Below are positions 26,842-36,052 of a stretch of 64,000 bases of DNA, piece after piece; position 1 is the first letter of the stretch; every line of letters begins with the position of its first letter. Made by a program: the position numbers and the translations under genes. The notes under the pieces are model-generated. The model had not been told where the DNA came from and searched no databases. It saw only the letters and a list, made by a program, of their open reading frames with translations. Origin of the DNA: Persephonella marina EX-H1 (GTDB lineage Bacteria > Aquificota > Aquificia > Aquificales > Hydrogenothermaceae); NCBI RefSeq assembly GCF_000021565.1, contig NC_012440.1, positions 1,194,210-1,258,209 of the forward strand, in the 5' to 3' direction.

Positions 26842-27948
26842 ATGGAAAAAAGAGACTATACTCTACTTTTTGCGGACGAATTATATTTATCATCTAAATT
26901 TCGTGGATTTATAAATGGATATTTTATTAAGAGAATAAATACTAATTGGAATCATCCGATAGATATAGAATTGGTTAAAATACCTATTCCAATTTATTAC
27001 TTTAATACAATCAATTTAAAAAGAGGTTTTTGGGTTTATTTCTATCATAACACACCGTTTTTTCATGTCTTGAAAAATTATCCTAAACAATTGATTTATT
27101 TATATACTTCCCTGTTCGGAGACATCTCTCATTTGATAGAAAAAAAGAAACCCAAAAGCTCATCTGAAGAGTTTGAGTTTTATAGTTTTACGGAAAGGAC
27201 TTTCTTTGGTTCAGAAATTTGGGATTTTCCTATTAAGTTGTCTTTAAACAAATATAAAATAGAACATAGATATTTAAGAAACTTAAGAGAAATTAAATGT
27301 TTTTCAAGTCTTGCAAATAATTTTCCAAATTTAAGCTATTCATATATGGTAATATTTACTAAAAAATTATTTTGGTCACAAATTGAAAAAAGTATTTTTT
27401 ATTTCCGATTTGAAAATTTAAGAACCGAAGAAAATAAAAATAAAATTCTTTATATTAATTTTTACATTCCTATTTTTACATTATATCAATCTTTTATATT
27501 TTTCTTTAAATTTATTCAAGAATGGTTAATGAGCGATTTTCTCTTTTTTGGTAAGGACAATATAATAAAAGAAAATGGGAAAATTGTAAGAAAAGGCTCT
27601 AAGTTTTCAAAATTTGAACTTGCTTTCTTGGATTTCATTTTAAATAATGAACATATTTATAAAACTTTTGAAAAAATTTTTAACAAAATTGTAATTTCAA
27701 AAGATCATTTAATGAAATTAGAACCGTTTTTCATAGAAAATATTGAATTCCCAGTATGGATTAGTGGAACTATAATTAAAAAGAGATCTATAAAAAATAA
27801 CTTTGATTATGCAGATATATTAGTTTCTCGTATAAGACCAATCTGGGAACTTTTTGTAAATTGGGATGATATTAAATACTTAACATATCCAGAAAAATAC
27901 CACATTAGAAAATTAAGAAAAAGATTTGAGGAAGAGTATTTCTTTTAA
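26842..27948 (+). CDS. Cargo protein of unknown function at the tRNA-proximal end
   Basis: A 368-residue protein I do not recognise. Rich in Phe, Tyr, Ile and Lys, without a signal peptide or clear membrane domain, although FYIPIFTLYQSFIFFFKFIQ near residue 215 is strongly hydrophobic. It starts (MEKRDYTLLFADELYL) inside the transposon-end boxes with no ribosome binding site, possibly leaderless or started further in. The long clean frame in AT-rich DNA supports a real gene. Codon use is that of the element, not the core. It could be a transposition accessory factor or a defence gene; nothing decides this. Confidence 0.55.
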   Translation: MEKRDYTLLFADELYLSSKFRGFINGYFIKRINTNWNHPIDIELVKIPIPIYYFNTINLKRGFWVYFYHNTPFFHVLKNYPKQLIYLYTSLFGDISHLIEKKKPKSSSEEFEFYSFTERTFFGSEIWDFPIKLSLNKYKIEHRYLRNLREIKCFSSLANNFPNLSYSYMVIFTKKLFWSQIEKSIFYFRFENLRTEENKNKILYINFYIPIFTLYQSFIFFFKFIQEWLMSDFLFFGKDNIIKENGKIVRKGSKFSKFELAFLDFILNNEHIYKTFEKIFNKIVISKDHLMKLEPFFIENIEFPVWISGTIIKKRSIKNNFDYADILVSRIRPIWELFVNWDDIKYLTYPEKYHIRKLRKRFEEEYFF

Positions 27949-27984
27949 AAGTCAGATAGAGTTGTCTTATATTCTAAATGAATA

Positions 27985-28290
27985 TTAACAAAGGATGTAC
28001 AAGAGCTTTTATCAGAAATATATAGGATGGATGTAAGTTTATCCTTATTTACACAATCACGGACAGACTACTTCTTAGGATACAGGAGAAAAAATAGACC
28101 ATTAAATGGAATATACCCAGTAATCTATACAGCATATTCTGCAAAGTGATGTAGGATGGGAAGTATCCAAAGGATAGTAAATGTTGAAAGCATTAAATGA
28201 TTTAAAAGACAAGGTAGTAGAGGATGTAAAGAAACCTATAGTTTGTTGGGATAGAATATATGTTCAGCTTATTTTCCAGTTTGAGGATAG
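27985..28290 (+). pseudogene. Decayed IS256-family (mutator-type) transposase fragment
   Basis: Frame read from about 27988 gives TKDVQELLSEIYRMDVSLSL, then RTDYFLGYRRKNRPLNGIYP and VIY, matching the IS256-family block that runs [T/S]xDIxxxLxEIYGxxVSxxxIxxITD...WQNRPLxxxYPIxYLDA. After a stop the sequence resumes with MLKALNDLKDKVVEDVK (compare the xLxxLNDLKxRGVEDI block) and, after an internal deletion, WDRIYVQLIFQFEDRI (compare W...NL..FF.FP..IR). Several stops and missing blocks, including the catalytic residues, show it is dead. No terminal inverted repeats are visible. Confidence 0.6.
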
Positions 28291-28641
28291 GATTTAGGAT
28301 ATGGTAAATTTTACACAGTTATATAGACATTCCCCTCCGCATTCCCCATCCCAATTTACATAGCTATACTCCTGCATCTACTTCCTTATTTTGTTCTATC
28401 TTATATATTTTGGTAAACATCCTCTATCTATAAACTTTTTGAGCTATTTGCCACTGATTTTAGTTAATTATTACTTTAGGGAAAATAAGTCTCATATCGA
28501 TATTTCTTAAATCCTATTTTATTGGCTTAATTCCAGAATCAGCATTAATTTTAGCCGATGTTAAATCTTCCATGGTTTACCCAAACTTAGATTTTGCCTT
28601 TCAGGTTATTTAGGAAACTAAATTTTATCTTTCACTCAATC
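28291..28641. other. Non-coding stretch inside the transposon
   Basis: About 350 bp with stops in all frames, lying between the IS256 remnant and the 3' end of the defence operon. A minus-strand reading with KINADSG is faintly reminiscent of IS605 OrfB (INADxNGA) but too short to call. Probably scrap DNA. Confidence 0.4.
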
Positions 28642-29352
28642 TTAAAGATCTTCTAATATAAACTCATTTAACTGTCTTTTATAGGCTTCCCATTTAGGCA
28701 AAAACTTATCCATATAAGCTTTGAATTTTTTATTATGTTTTTTTTCAAAAAAGTGAATCATTTCATGGACTATTATGTATTCCAAACATTCTATTGGTTT
28801 TTTTATAAGTTCCAAGTTTATCCAAATTCTTTTAGCTTCTGGGTTACACGTACCCCATCTTGTTTTCATTTTTTTTATTTTAACTTCGTTAACTTTTATG
28901 CCTATTATTTTCTCCCATTTAGGTATTAAAGTCTCCAGTTCTTTCTTTAACTCTTTTCGAAGCCAGTTTTGATAATAATTTTCTCTCTGCTCTTGTGTAT
29001 AGTGCTTTGGAACATAAAAATATATATATTTTTTATTCTTTATTTCTATCTTGGGTCTTTTTGACTCTTCTATTCTTAAGAGATATCTTTGTCCTTTGAA
29101 ATAATGGCTTTCTCCTGATACATATCTCCTTTTGGTTTGTCTTGATTGAGACTGAAAATTCTTAATATGTTTTTTTATCCAAGGTAGTTTTTTAATAATA
29201 AATAATCTTACTGTTTCATCAGAAACACTTATTGGAACAGATACTCTTACTGTTCCCTCTGGAGGTAAAACATTTAGATGGAAGTTTTTTATATTTTTTT
29301 TATACACTAAAACTTCTAAGTCTTTAACTTTTATTAGTTTTTTCTCTACCAT
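28642..29352 (-). CDS. YgjP-like zinc metallopeptidase (DUF45)
   Basis: Predicted 236-residue zinc protease. The active-site motif is IIVHEMIHFFEKKHNKKF, that is HExxH with a downstream His, and the upstream MKTRWGTCNPEAKRIWINLEL is the conserved RWGSC-type block of the YgjP/DUF45 family. N-terminal half is basic and beta-rich. Two nt after hsdR, in the same operon; members of this family very often end type I restriction-modification operons, though their substrate there is unknown. Confidence 0.88.
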   Translation of the reverse strand: MVEKKLIKVKDLEVLVYKKNIKNFHLNVLPPEGTVRVSVPISVSDETVRLFIIKKLPWIKKHIKNFQSQSRQTKRRYVSGESHYFKGQRYLLRIEESKRPKIEIKNKKYIYFYVPKHYTQEQRENYYQNWLRKELKKELETLIPKWEKIIGIKVNEVKIKKMKTRWGTCNPEAKRIWINLELIKKPIECLEYIIVHEMIHFFEKKHNKKFKAYMDKFLPKWEAYKRQLNEFILEDL

Positions 29353-29353
29353 C

Positions 29354-32300
29354 TTAGTACTCTTCTTGTTTTAAGACTAATTCAAAGATTTTTTCAGTAA
29401 GTTCTCTATTATGTAAAACTTTATAGATTGCATTTTTTATTCTTCGTTCTTTTATTACGTTTCCTCTCCACGAATCTTGTTTAGCATTTATGATTACTTC
29501 ATCTAATTTATTTGTAAGTACTTCTCTGTTTTCAAAACCATCTAAAGCATCGTAAATAGCTCTTTTTGCTTTGCTATCTTTTATACTTTCTGGATAAGGA
29601 TTTTCCTCATCTTCCAATTTTAAAAGCATTTTTGTTAATTTTTCTATTTCTTTTAAATAACTTTCATAATCAATAACTTCTTTTTTTCTTTTGGCTACCA
29701 GTTCCTCTAGTATCTGGGACATTTTTTCATAATAAATAGGATTAACTTCTCTTTCATCTGTTATAAGCTTTCTTATGTTATTTTCTATTACTTCAGCAAT
29801 CGCTTCTTTACTTTTGCCTATGGTTCTTGGAAGCTTTTCAATAGCACTTTTTATTCCTTCTAATGCAACAATTTCTAGCAGAGATGTATCTTCAAATAAA
29901 GCTAATGTTTTGCTTTCTTCTGCACTTATATAGGTATCAATCAGATATCTCATTGCAGGGTCAAATACCTTTAGGTCTAAATAATCACTACTTATTAGTT
30001 TAAGTTCATCTCTTACAGCTGTATAATGTTCTACCTTTTTCTTTATTTCTTCTTGTTCTTTTTTGCTATAACCTATTTCATCAAGCTCATTAGCTACATT
30101 TGTGTATGTTCTGATTAAAGAAGAAACCTTTTTATAAAACTCAAGTCTTAATTGCTGTTTTTTTTCAGAGTTATCGCCAATGAAGTAATCTCTGTATTCA
30201 TTTATACCTTTTGGATGTTTTACGCTCTCCGTTATTAAATCAAGCTGTTCTAATAATTCGTCTAATTTTTTCTTGGCTTCTGTTAGTCTATCTTTTATTA
30301 ATCCTTTTACATCTTCTTTTTCAAATTCAGCAAAAGCTCCAGAAGTATAATCTTTTATAGCTTTTTCCATAGAATTGAATAAATCTCTATAATCAACTAT
30401 ATAGCCATAATCTTTATCAAACTCATCTCCTTTATCTTTATCATCAAGTCTATTTACTCTGCATATTGCTTGAAATAATCCGTGATCCTTCATAGGTTTG
30501 TCTATAAAAAGATAAGTAGCACTTGGAGCATCAAAACCTGTTAAAAGTTTATCTACTACTATTAAAAGTTTCATCTGTCCAGGCTCATCTATAAATTTTT
30601 TCTTTACATCTTTTTCAAACTTATCTATCCAATAATCTTTTACTGCTTCGTCTTCAGAAATATTATAATATTCAGCGATCATCTTTTTATAGACTTCATA
30701 TTTTTTTAGTTGCTCTGCTTCTCCTTCCTCTCCAGTCTCTTCTCCTTTTATACTCGTAATACTTGGTCTGTATGATGTAACTATGGCTAATTTGTTAAAT
30801 CCTTTTGATTTAAAAATTTCATAATACTTACAAGCTTCATATACACTTCCAGCAACAAGCATTGCATTTCCTCTACCTGATGCAAGTCTGGGTCTTATTT
30901 CAAAGTCAAAAATTATATCTGCCACTATTTTTTCCATTCTATCTTTTGAGCTATATAGTTTTTTAAGGGTTCCCCATCTTTGCTTTAACTGGGCTTTAGC
31001 TATATCTGATAAACCTTTAGTTTTAGTTTCAAACCATTTATCAATTTTTTCTTTTGAAACAACCTTTATATCCACATCCCTTGCTTCATATCTCAAATCA
31101 AGAACAACCTCATCATTAACAGCTTCATCAAATTTGTAGGTATGAATATATTTTCCGAATGTTTCTAATGTTGTGGGTTTATCTTTCTTTAAAAGAGGTG
31201 TTCCTGTAAAACCGATGAAAATAGCATTAGGTAAAAACTCTTTCATTGCTTTGTGTAATTTTCCTGATTGAGTTCTATGACATTCATCTACAAAGACAAT
31301 TATATCTCCTTTTGCTTTAAAGTCTTTGGGTAAGTCTTTTCTAAGCGCTTCTATATACTCATCATAATCCTTATCTGTTACCTCAGCTCTACCAAATTTA
31401 TGAATTAAAGAACATATTAGTCTTTCTTCTGTTTTATTAAGTTGATCCAATAAGTCTTTAGCCGATTTTGTTCTATAGATATCTTCGCCCACTCCTTTAA
31501 AAACCTTTTCAATCTGTTCATCAAGTTCAACTCTGTCCGTTATTATTAGAACTCTACCATTTGGATTATTTTCAAGTATCCATTTTGCAAGCCATACCAT
31601 TGTTAAGGATTTACCGCTACCCTGAGTATGCCAGATAATACCCCCTTCTCTTTGCTTTAAACTCCTTTGGGCTGCTTTTACTCCAAAATATTGGTTATGT
31701 CTTGGCAATTTTTTTATTCCAGCATCAAAAACAACAAAATCATGGATTATCTCAAGTAGTCTTTTTTTGTTTAAGAGTCTGTAAATATCACAATCTAAAA
31801 TATTATTAGATTTTTCACATTTATCTCTTGGCAATGTTCTTGGGATATTTTGCTTTTTATTATGGTCAAATTCTGGATTTTCTTCTTTCCATTCTAAATA
31901 ATACCTTTCTGGGGTTTCTATTGTTCCATATCTAAGTCCTTGAGTATCATTTCCAGCCATAACAAGTTGGATTGTTGAAAAAAAGTCCTGTATAAATTCT
32001 TTTTTCTGATTATCTAAATTCTGCCTGATTCCTTCAGATATAGATATCCTTGATCTTTTTAGCTCTAACACTCCAACAGCTATTCCATTTATATAAATCA
32101 CAATATCAGGTCTTTTGGTGTGTTTTCCTTTGATAGTTACTTCTTCAGCTATAGCAAAGTGGTTATTTTCGGGGTTTTCCCAATCGATAAAATCAACATG
32201 AACAGATTGCTCTGAAGGATTTGGTTTAATACTTATACCATATCTTAGTAGGTTGTAAATTTCTTTATTTTTGTCGTATAAACTTTTTTGCTGGTTTGTG

Positions 32301-32515
32301 GCAATTTTTTTTAGTTCGCTTATTGCTTTGTTTATTATTTTATCTTTATAACCTTGCTTTTTTAGAAAGTTAGTTAAATATTCTTCCTCTATATTTGAAC
32401 TATTTTCTCTTTTTTCCCAATTTCCAAGATAATCATATCCTAAGGCTTCTTGAAAAAATTTTACAACTCTATTTTGTGTTTCCCTTTCCCTTTGATTTAC
32501 TTTTATAATTTGCAT
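29354..32515 (-). CDS. hsdR: Type I restriction enzyme, R (motor/nuclease) subunit
   Basis: Translocates and cleaves unmethylated DNA as part of the HsdR2M2S1 complex. The N-terminal nuclease has RPDIVIYINGIAVGVLELK (PD...ExK, Asp137 and E151-L-K153). Superfamily 2 motor: Walker A WHTQGSGKS at 295-303, DECH box VDECHRTQSG at 409-418, GFTGTPL motif III, and a C-terminal helical domain binding HsdM. 1053 aa, full length and unbroken. Lies 2 nt downstream of the ABC ATPase gene and 2 nt upstream of the metallopeptidase. Confidence 0.97.
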   Translation of the reverse strand: MQIIKVNQRERETQNRVVKFFQEALGYDYLGNWEKRENSSNIEEEYLTNFLKKQGYKDKIINKAISELKKIATNQQKSLYDKNKEIYNLLRYGISIKPNPSEQSVHVDFIDWENPENNHFAIAEEVTIKGKHTKRPDIVIYINGIAVGVLELKRSRISISEGIRQNLDNQKKEFIQDFFSTIQLVMAGNDTQGLRYGTIETPERYYLEWKEENPEFDHNKKQNIPRTLPRDKCEKSNNILDCDIYRLLNKKRLLEIIHDFVVFDAGIKKLPRHNQYFGVKAAQRSLKQREGGIIWHTQGSGKSLTMVWLAKWILENNPNGRVLIITDRVELDEQIEKVFKGVGEDIYRTKSAKDLLDQLNKTEERLICSLIHKFGRAEVTDKDYDEYIEALRKDLPKDFKAKGDIIVFVDECHRTQSGKLHKAMKEFLPNAIFIGFTGTPLLKKDKPTTLETFGKYIHTYKFDEAVNDEVVLDLRYEARDVDIKVVSKEKIDKWFETKTKGLSDIAKAQLKQRWGTLKKLYSSKDRMEKIVADIIFDFEIRPRLASGRGNAMLVAGSVYEACKYYEIFKSKGFNKLAIVTSYRPSITSIKGEETGEEGEAEQLKKYEVYKKMIAEYYNISEDEAVKDYWIDKFEKDVKKKFIDEPGQMKLLIVVDKLLTGFDAPSATYLFIDKPMKDHGLFQAICRVNRLDDKDKGDEFDKDYGYIVDYRDLFNSMEKAIKDYTSGAFAEFEKEDVKGLIKDRLTEAKKKLDELLEQLDLITESVKHPKGINEYRDYFIGDNSEKKQQLRLEFYKKVSSLIRTYTNVANELDEIGYSKKEQEEIKKKVEHYTAVRDELKLISSDYLDLKVFDPAMRYLIDTYISAEESKTLALFEDTSLLEIVALEGIKSAIEKLPRTIGKSKEAIAEVIENNIRKLITDEREVNPIYYEKMSQILEELVAKRKKEVIDYESYLKEIEKLTKMLLKLEDEENPYPESIKDSKAKRAIYDALDGFENREVLTNKLDEVIINAKQDSWRGNVIKERRIKNAIYKVLHNRELTEKIFELVLKQEEY

Positions 32516-32517
32516 TT

Positions 32518-34743
32518 TTACTCCCTTAGTAATAAAGAAATATCTTCTGCATATAATTTTTTTAGTTCACCAATACTAACATCTACCAATGGCTCATACA
32601 TAAAAGCATTTATATGGATATACTCAGGAGTTATAATTAAAACTCTTTCTAATTTTTTCAATGTTTCGCTGTCATTTGAAATTTCTCTAAATCTCTCAAA
32701 CAAATATCTTGTAAATTTCCATTCATTTTCATCAATGTCGTTATTTAATTTGCTTAACATATACTTTTCTGCTTTCAATCTTGTTGCTATAGCCAAAACA
32801 ATCTTACCTTCTAGTTTTATATGGTTATCCCTATCATTTTTTATTATATCTGTTATATTAAATATCATCTCATATATATTTGTATTTAATTCTTCATTTG
32901 TAAATAAACTTGCAAAAAGATTACTTACATCGAAATTCTTAATATACTTTTCATAAATCTCTTTTAAATCCTTAAGCTTTATATTTTTACTTGGTTTATA
33001 ATGCAGACAGTATGTTAATTTTTTGTAATCTTCGCTGCTTTTTCCTTCAATATACTCTGCTAAATTCCTAATAAATGGAATTGTAGCTATAAAAATTTTT
33101 TTTGCATTTTTTTTATTTGTCCCAGAAGAACCATTTGCAAAATTTTCTAAATATTTTTTCCATTCCTCGAAGGGATTAGAAATTTCTTTTAGGTCATTTA
33201 GTTTGATTTTACCATTTGGTAATCTGTTTGCGATTTTACATTTATTTTTATTTACAATTATTCTACTTCTTATAGTTCTAAAAAAGTCAAAATTATGAGT
33301 TAAGATAATAATGTAAAAATTTTCATATTCTGCAATTTCTTTGAGATATTCAATAATTGCATATTTGTTCTTATAATCAAATGAGTCTGCAATATCATCT
33401 ATTATTATTATTGTATCCTTGCCTGATTTTTTTTGAGCCTCTAAGTCAAAAATAATGTCTAATAAATATAAAGCTCTTTTTTCTCCATTGCTTAATTTTG
33501 ATATGAGATTTTTTTTGTCGTTGTATTCTTTCTTATCTTCTCCGTCTTTAAAAATAAATTTTATACTCGGAACATCCTGTTTAAGGATAACTTCTTCTTT
33601 ATTCTCTATAGCCAATTCAAAAGGCATATCTATAAACTTATTATTAAAAATCTCTATTATCTTTTCCCAATCTGTTTCTTCATTGCGAGCTTTCTCTAAG
33701 AGGTTATTTAAATCTTCTTTGTATTTATTGTATTTTTCAATAAAATTTAATGATGACTCTTTTAGTTTTATCAAGTATGAAAGCCAAATTTTCTCTTTAA
33801 ATTTTTTCAAATTTTCAAATTCTACTATTATTTTGGGATTTTTTCGTAGTATAGAACGAAAATTTCTTAGTTTTTGGTTCCTATTTAAACCCTTGTCTAT
33901 TTTTTCAAATATACTTTTTAATTCTTCATTTTCTAAGATTTTTTTCTTTTGTTCTTCTAAGAACTTATTTAACTCTTTTTCATTATTAAACTCTTCTTTA
34001 TTAGTTCCATTTGATAAGCTAATGGTATGTCCTGCTTTAAAAAAATTGTTTCCTTTGAGACTTTTTATAACTTCATTGGCATTATAATGGTCAAAATTTT
34101 CTCTAAAGTATGGTGATTTATTGATAAGTTCTTTATACTTTTTTATATAATCTTCTATATGTTTCTTCACGTCCTTATTGCTTAAAAGATTTAAAACATC
34201 ATTATTAAAAATGTCTGAATATACCAACTCTGAATACTTAGAATAATTATCATCTTTTTCTTTTAATTTTTTATCAATTTCAGTAAGAAAATCTTCTAAA
34301 CTTTTATTAAATTCTTCTTTGAAAATATTTTCAATGTCTTTAGGTTTTACTTTTGAAATATTACTTAGTTCTTTTATCAATATATTTTTTTCATCTTTAA
34401 AATCTTTATAAATTTTATCATAATTAGCTCTTAACTTTTTACTTGCTAACAAAACGGAAATACTTTTAGAAGCATAATCTTCATTATATGATTCAATAAC
34501 AAATACATTTTCCCGATTTAAATCTTCACCATTTAGTTTTAATTCAACCTTAGTTTCTCTGTGTGGAAAATGTAAATCTTTTGTCTCTTTTTTTTCTGAA
34601 TAATCTTTAAAAGTTTTAGCAAAAGAGGTTTTCATTGTCCCATTTGGTGCATATATTGCAAAAACTCTGCCATTTTCGAAGTTAAACTCATAATCTAATT
34701 TTCTTATTCCATAACAATTTTCGAGTTTCACCTTCAATATCAT
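32518..34743 (-). CDS. ABC-type ATPase embedded in the restriction-modification operon
   Basis: A 741-residue protein with ABC/SMC-like ATPase halves around a long helical middle. Walker A is IYAPNGTMKTSFAKTF (32-40), unusual in having TMKT where GSGKT/S is normal; the ABC signature is LSNGEKRAL, Walker B IIIIDDIADSFD, and the switch His lies in ILTHNFDFFR. The C-terminus carries NAFMYEPLVDVSIGELKKLY. The layout recalls RloC/PrrC-like and other defence ATPases, but no nuclease motif can be assigned. Start chosen at 34743 (8 nt after GGGAGG), overlapping hsdS by 56 nt, so it is coupled to the specificity subunit. Probable phage-defence component; mechanism unknown. Confidence 0.75.
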   Translation of the reverse strand: MILKVKLENCYGIRKLDYEFNFENGRVFAIYAPNGTMKTSFAKTFKDYSEKKETKDLHFPHRETKVELKLNGEDLNRENVFVIESYNEDYASKSISVLLASKKLRANYDKIYKDFKDEKNILIKELSNISKVKPKDIENIFKEEFNKSLEDFLTEIDKKLKEKDDNYSKYSELVYSDIFNNDVLNLLSNKDVKKHIEDYIKKYKELINKSPYFRENFDHYNANEVIKSLKGNNFFKAGHTISLSNGTNKEEFNNEKELNKFLEEQKKKILENEELKSIFEKIDKGLNRNQKLRNFRSILRKNPKIIVEFENLKKFKEKIWLSYLIKLKESSLNFIEKYNKYKEDLNNLLEKARNEETDWEKIIEIFNNKFIDMPFELAIENKEEVILKQDVPSIKFIFKDGEDKKEYNDKKNLISKLSNGEKRALYLLDIIFDLEAQKKSGKDTIIIIDDIADSFDYKNKYAIIEYLKEIAEYENFYIIILTHNFDFFRTIRSRIIVNKNKCKIANRLPNGKIKLNDLKEISNPFEEWKKYLENFANGSSGTNKKNAKKIFIATIPFIRNLAEYIEGKSSEDYKKLTYCLHYKPSKNIKLKDLKEIYEKYIKNFDVSNLFASLFTNEELNTNIYEMIFNITDIIKNDRDNHIKLEGKIVLAIATRLKAEKYMLSKLNNDIDENEWKFTRYLFERFREISNDSETLKKLERVLIITPEYIHINAFMYEPLVDVSIGELKKLYAEDISLLLRE

Positions 34744-36052
34744 TATTTTTTCCCTCCCCATTATTTATAGTTTTTAATCTAACCTTTCCAGTCAAAAGAA
34801 GCTCCATAGCTCCTTTTTTAATTTGTTCGTATTTTTCTTTTTTCTTTTTAAGGGCTTCTATTTCGGCATCCATATCTGAAAGGATTTTAGCAATGGCTTG
34901 TTGTTCTTCAAGGGTTGGGGGAATATATATTGATAGTTCTTTAACACTATCTATTTTTAAATTATTAACTCCAGAGCCTGCGGCTAATAGGTCAAAACTT
35001 TTTTGAACTTTATAGGAAGATAATAGATAATAAAAAAATTCAATGTTTTGTTTTCCCTTTCTTTTTAATAATAACCAACCATCATGGATACAACCTTTAA
35101 TTTTACTTATATATGGTCTACCATAACTCATTGAGTTAGATAAAATTAAATCATTATAGTTCACAACTACTGATTGTTTAGCTCCTTCTTGAGTTATCTT
35201 AATTTCGGTTTTTACCAAATATTTATCTTCAGGCTTAACATCGCTTATTTTAATCCAATTGATACCATTGCTTTTTTTCGTAATATACTTTTCTATAGGT
35301 CTTGGTGAAGCTCCTCTTTTTATATCAAAAACTTCCCCTAATTTCATCTTAACCCATTTACCCTTAAACCCTTGAAGTCTTTTTTTTCCTGTTAGAAGCT
35401 CCTGCATTGCTCCTTTTTTGATGAGTTTCTTTTTTTCTATGAGTTTATCAAGGCTTTCTATAAGGTTATCAATATCACTTAAAACTTTAGCTATATCTTT
35501 TTGTTCGGGGAGGGGTGGGAGAGGTAGTAAAAGATTTGATAATTGATATTGTGAAAGTGTTGGTATGGCTTGACCATCTAAAACTTTATTTAATAAATTT
35601 TTAAAAGTAAAAGAATTCAAGTAAAAATTAATAAATTTATTATTAGTCCTTTTGAAAACCTTTATTATTACTAACTGTGGATTTATTGTAGTAGGAAATA
35701 CGACTTTTTCAATAATAGCTACTTTACCCAAAGTTGAACCTGTCTTTACAAATATAATATCCCCTGTTTTAATTTTTATTTCAGGGGATTCTTCATATTT
35801 ATTCCATGAAACAAATGTTAGATTTGATTTTAAATTTAGCTTACCATCTACTATATTAATAGGACTCAAAGAAATAGCACCTCTCCAAGGCTTTACAATA
35901 TCCTTTTTTGTATATCCTCTAAAGCCTATTCTCCCTACAATTTTTGAAACTTCTCCCAACCTCTTAACTTCCCAATCCTCTGGAATAATCCCTATTTCAG
36001 TTTTTTTATATCCTGTTGGTATTTTATTATTCATTATTTTTTCCTCTATCAA
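34688..36052 (-). CDS. hsdS: Type I restriction-modification specificity subunit
   Basis: DNA-recognition subunit with two target-recognition domains. Repeat 1 opens YKKTEIGIIPEDWEVKRLGE and ends LPPLPEQKDIAKVLSDID...KKGAMQELLTGKKRL; repeat 2 opens GKWVKMKLGEVFDIKRG and ends IPPTLEEQQAIAKILSDMD...KKGAMELLLTGKVRL, the two conserved spacer helices. The frame continues about 28 residues past the usual TGKVRL end, reading through the ATPase start, so the original stop may have been lost. It begins within the 3' end of the HEPN gene (26-nt overlap). The recognition sequence cannot be predicted. Confidence 0.95.
   Translation of the reverse strand: MIEEKIMNNKIPTGYKKTEIGIIPEDWEVKRLGEVSKIVGRIGFRGYTKKDIVKPWRGAISLSPINIVDGKLNLKSNLTFVSWNKYEESPEIKIKTGDIIFVKTGSTLGKVAIIEKVVFPTTINPQLVIIKVFKRTNNKFINFYLNSFTFKNLLNKVLDGQAIPTLSQYQLSNLLLPLPPLPEQKDIAKVLSDIDNLIESLDKLIEKKKLIKKGAMQELLTGKKRLQGFKGKWVKMKLGEVFDIKRGASPRPIEKYITKKSNGINWIKISDVKPEDKYLVKTEIKITQEGAKQSVVVNYNDLILSNSMSYGRPYISKIKGCIHDGWLLLKRKGKQNIEFFYYLLSSYKVQKSFDLLAAGSGVNNLKIDSVKELSIYIPPTLEEQQAIAKILSDMDAEIEALKKKKEKYEQIKKGAMELLLTGKVRLKTINNGEGKNNDIEGETRKLLWNKKIRL

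Noticed and set aside
28500-28640. Possible IS605 OrfB remnant on the minus strand (KINADSG)
   Set aside because: Only a few residues match and stops are frequent; could be chance.
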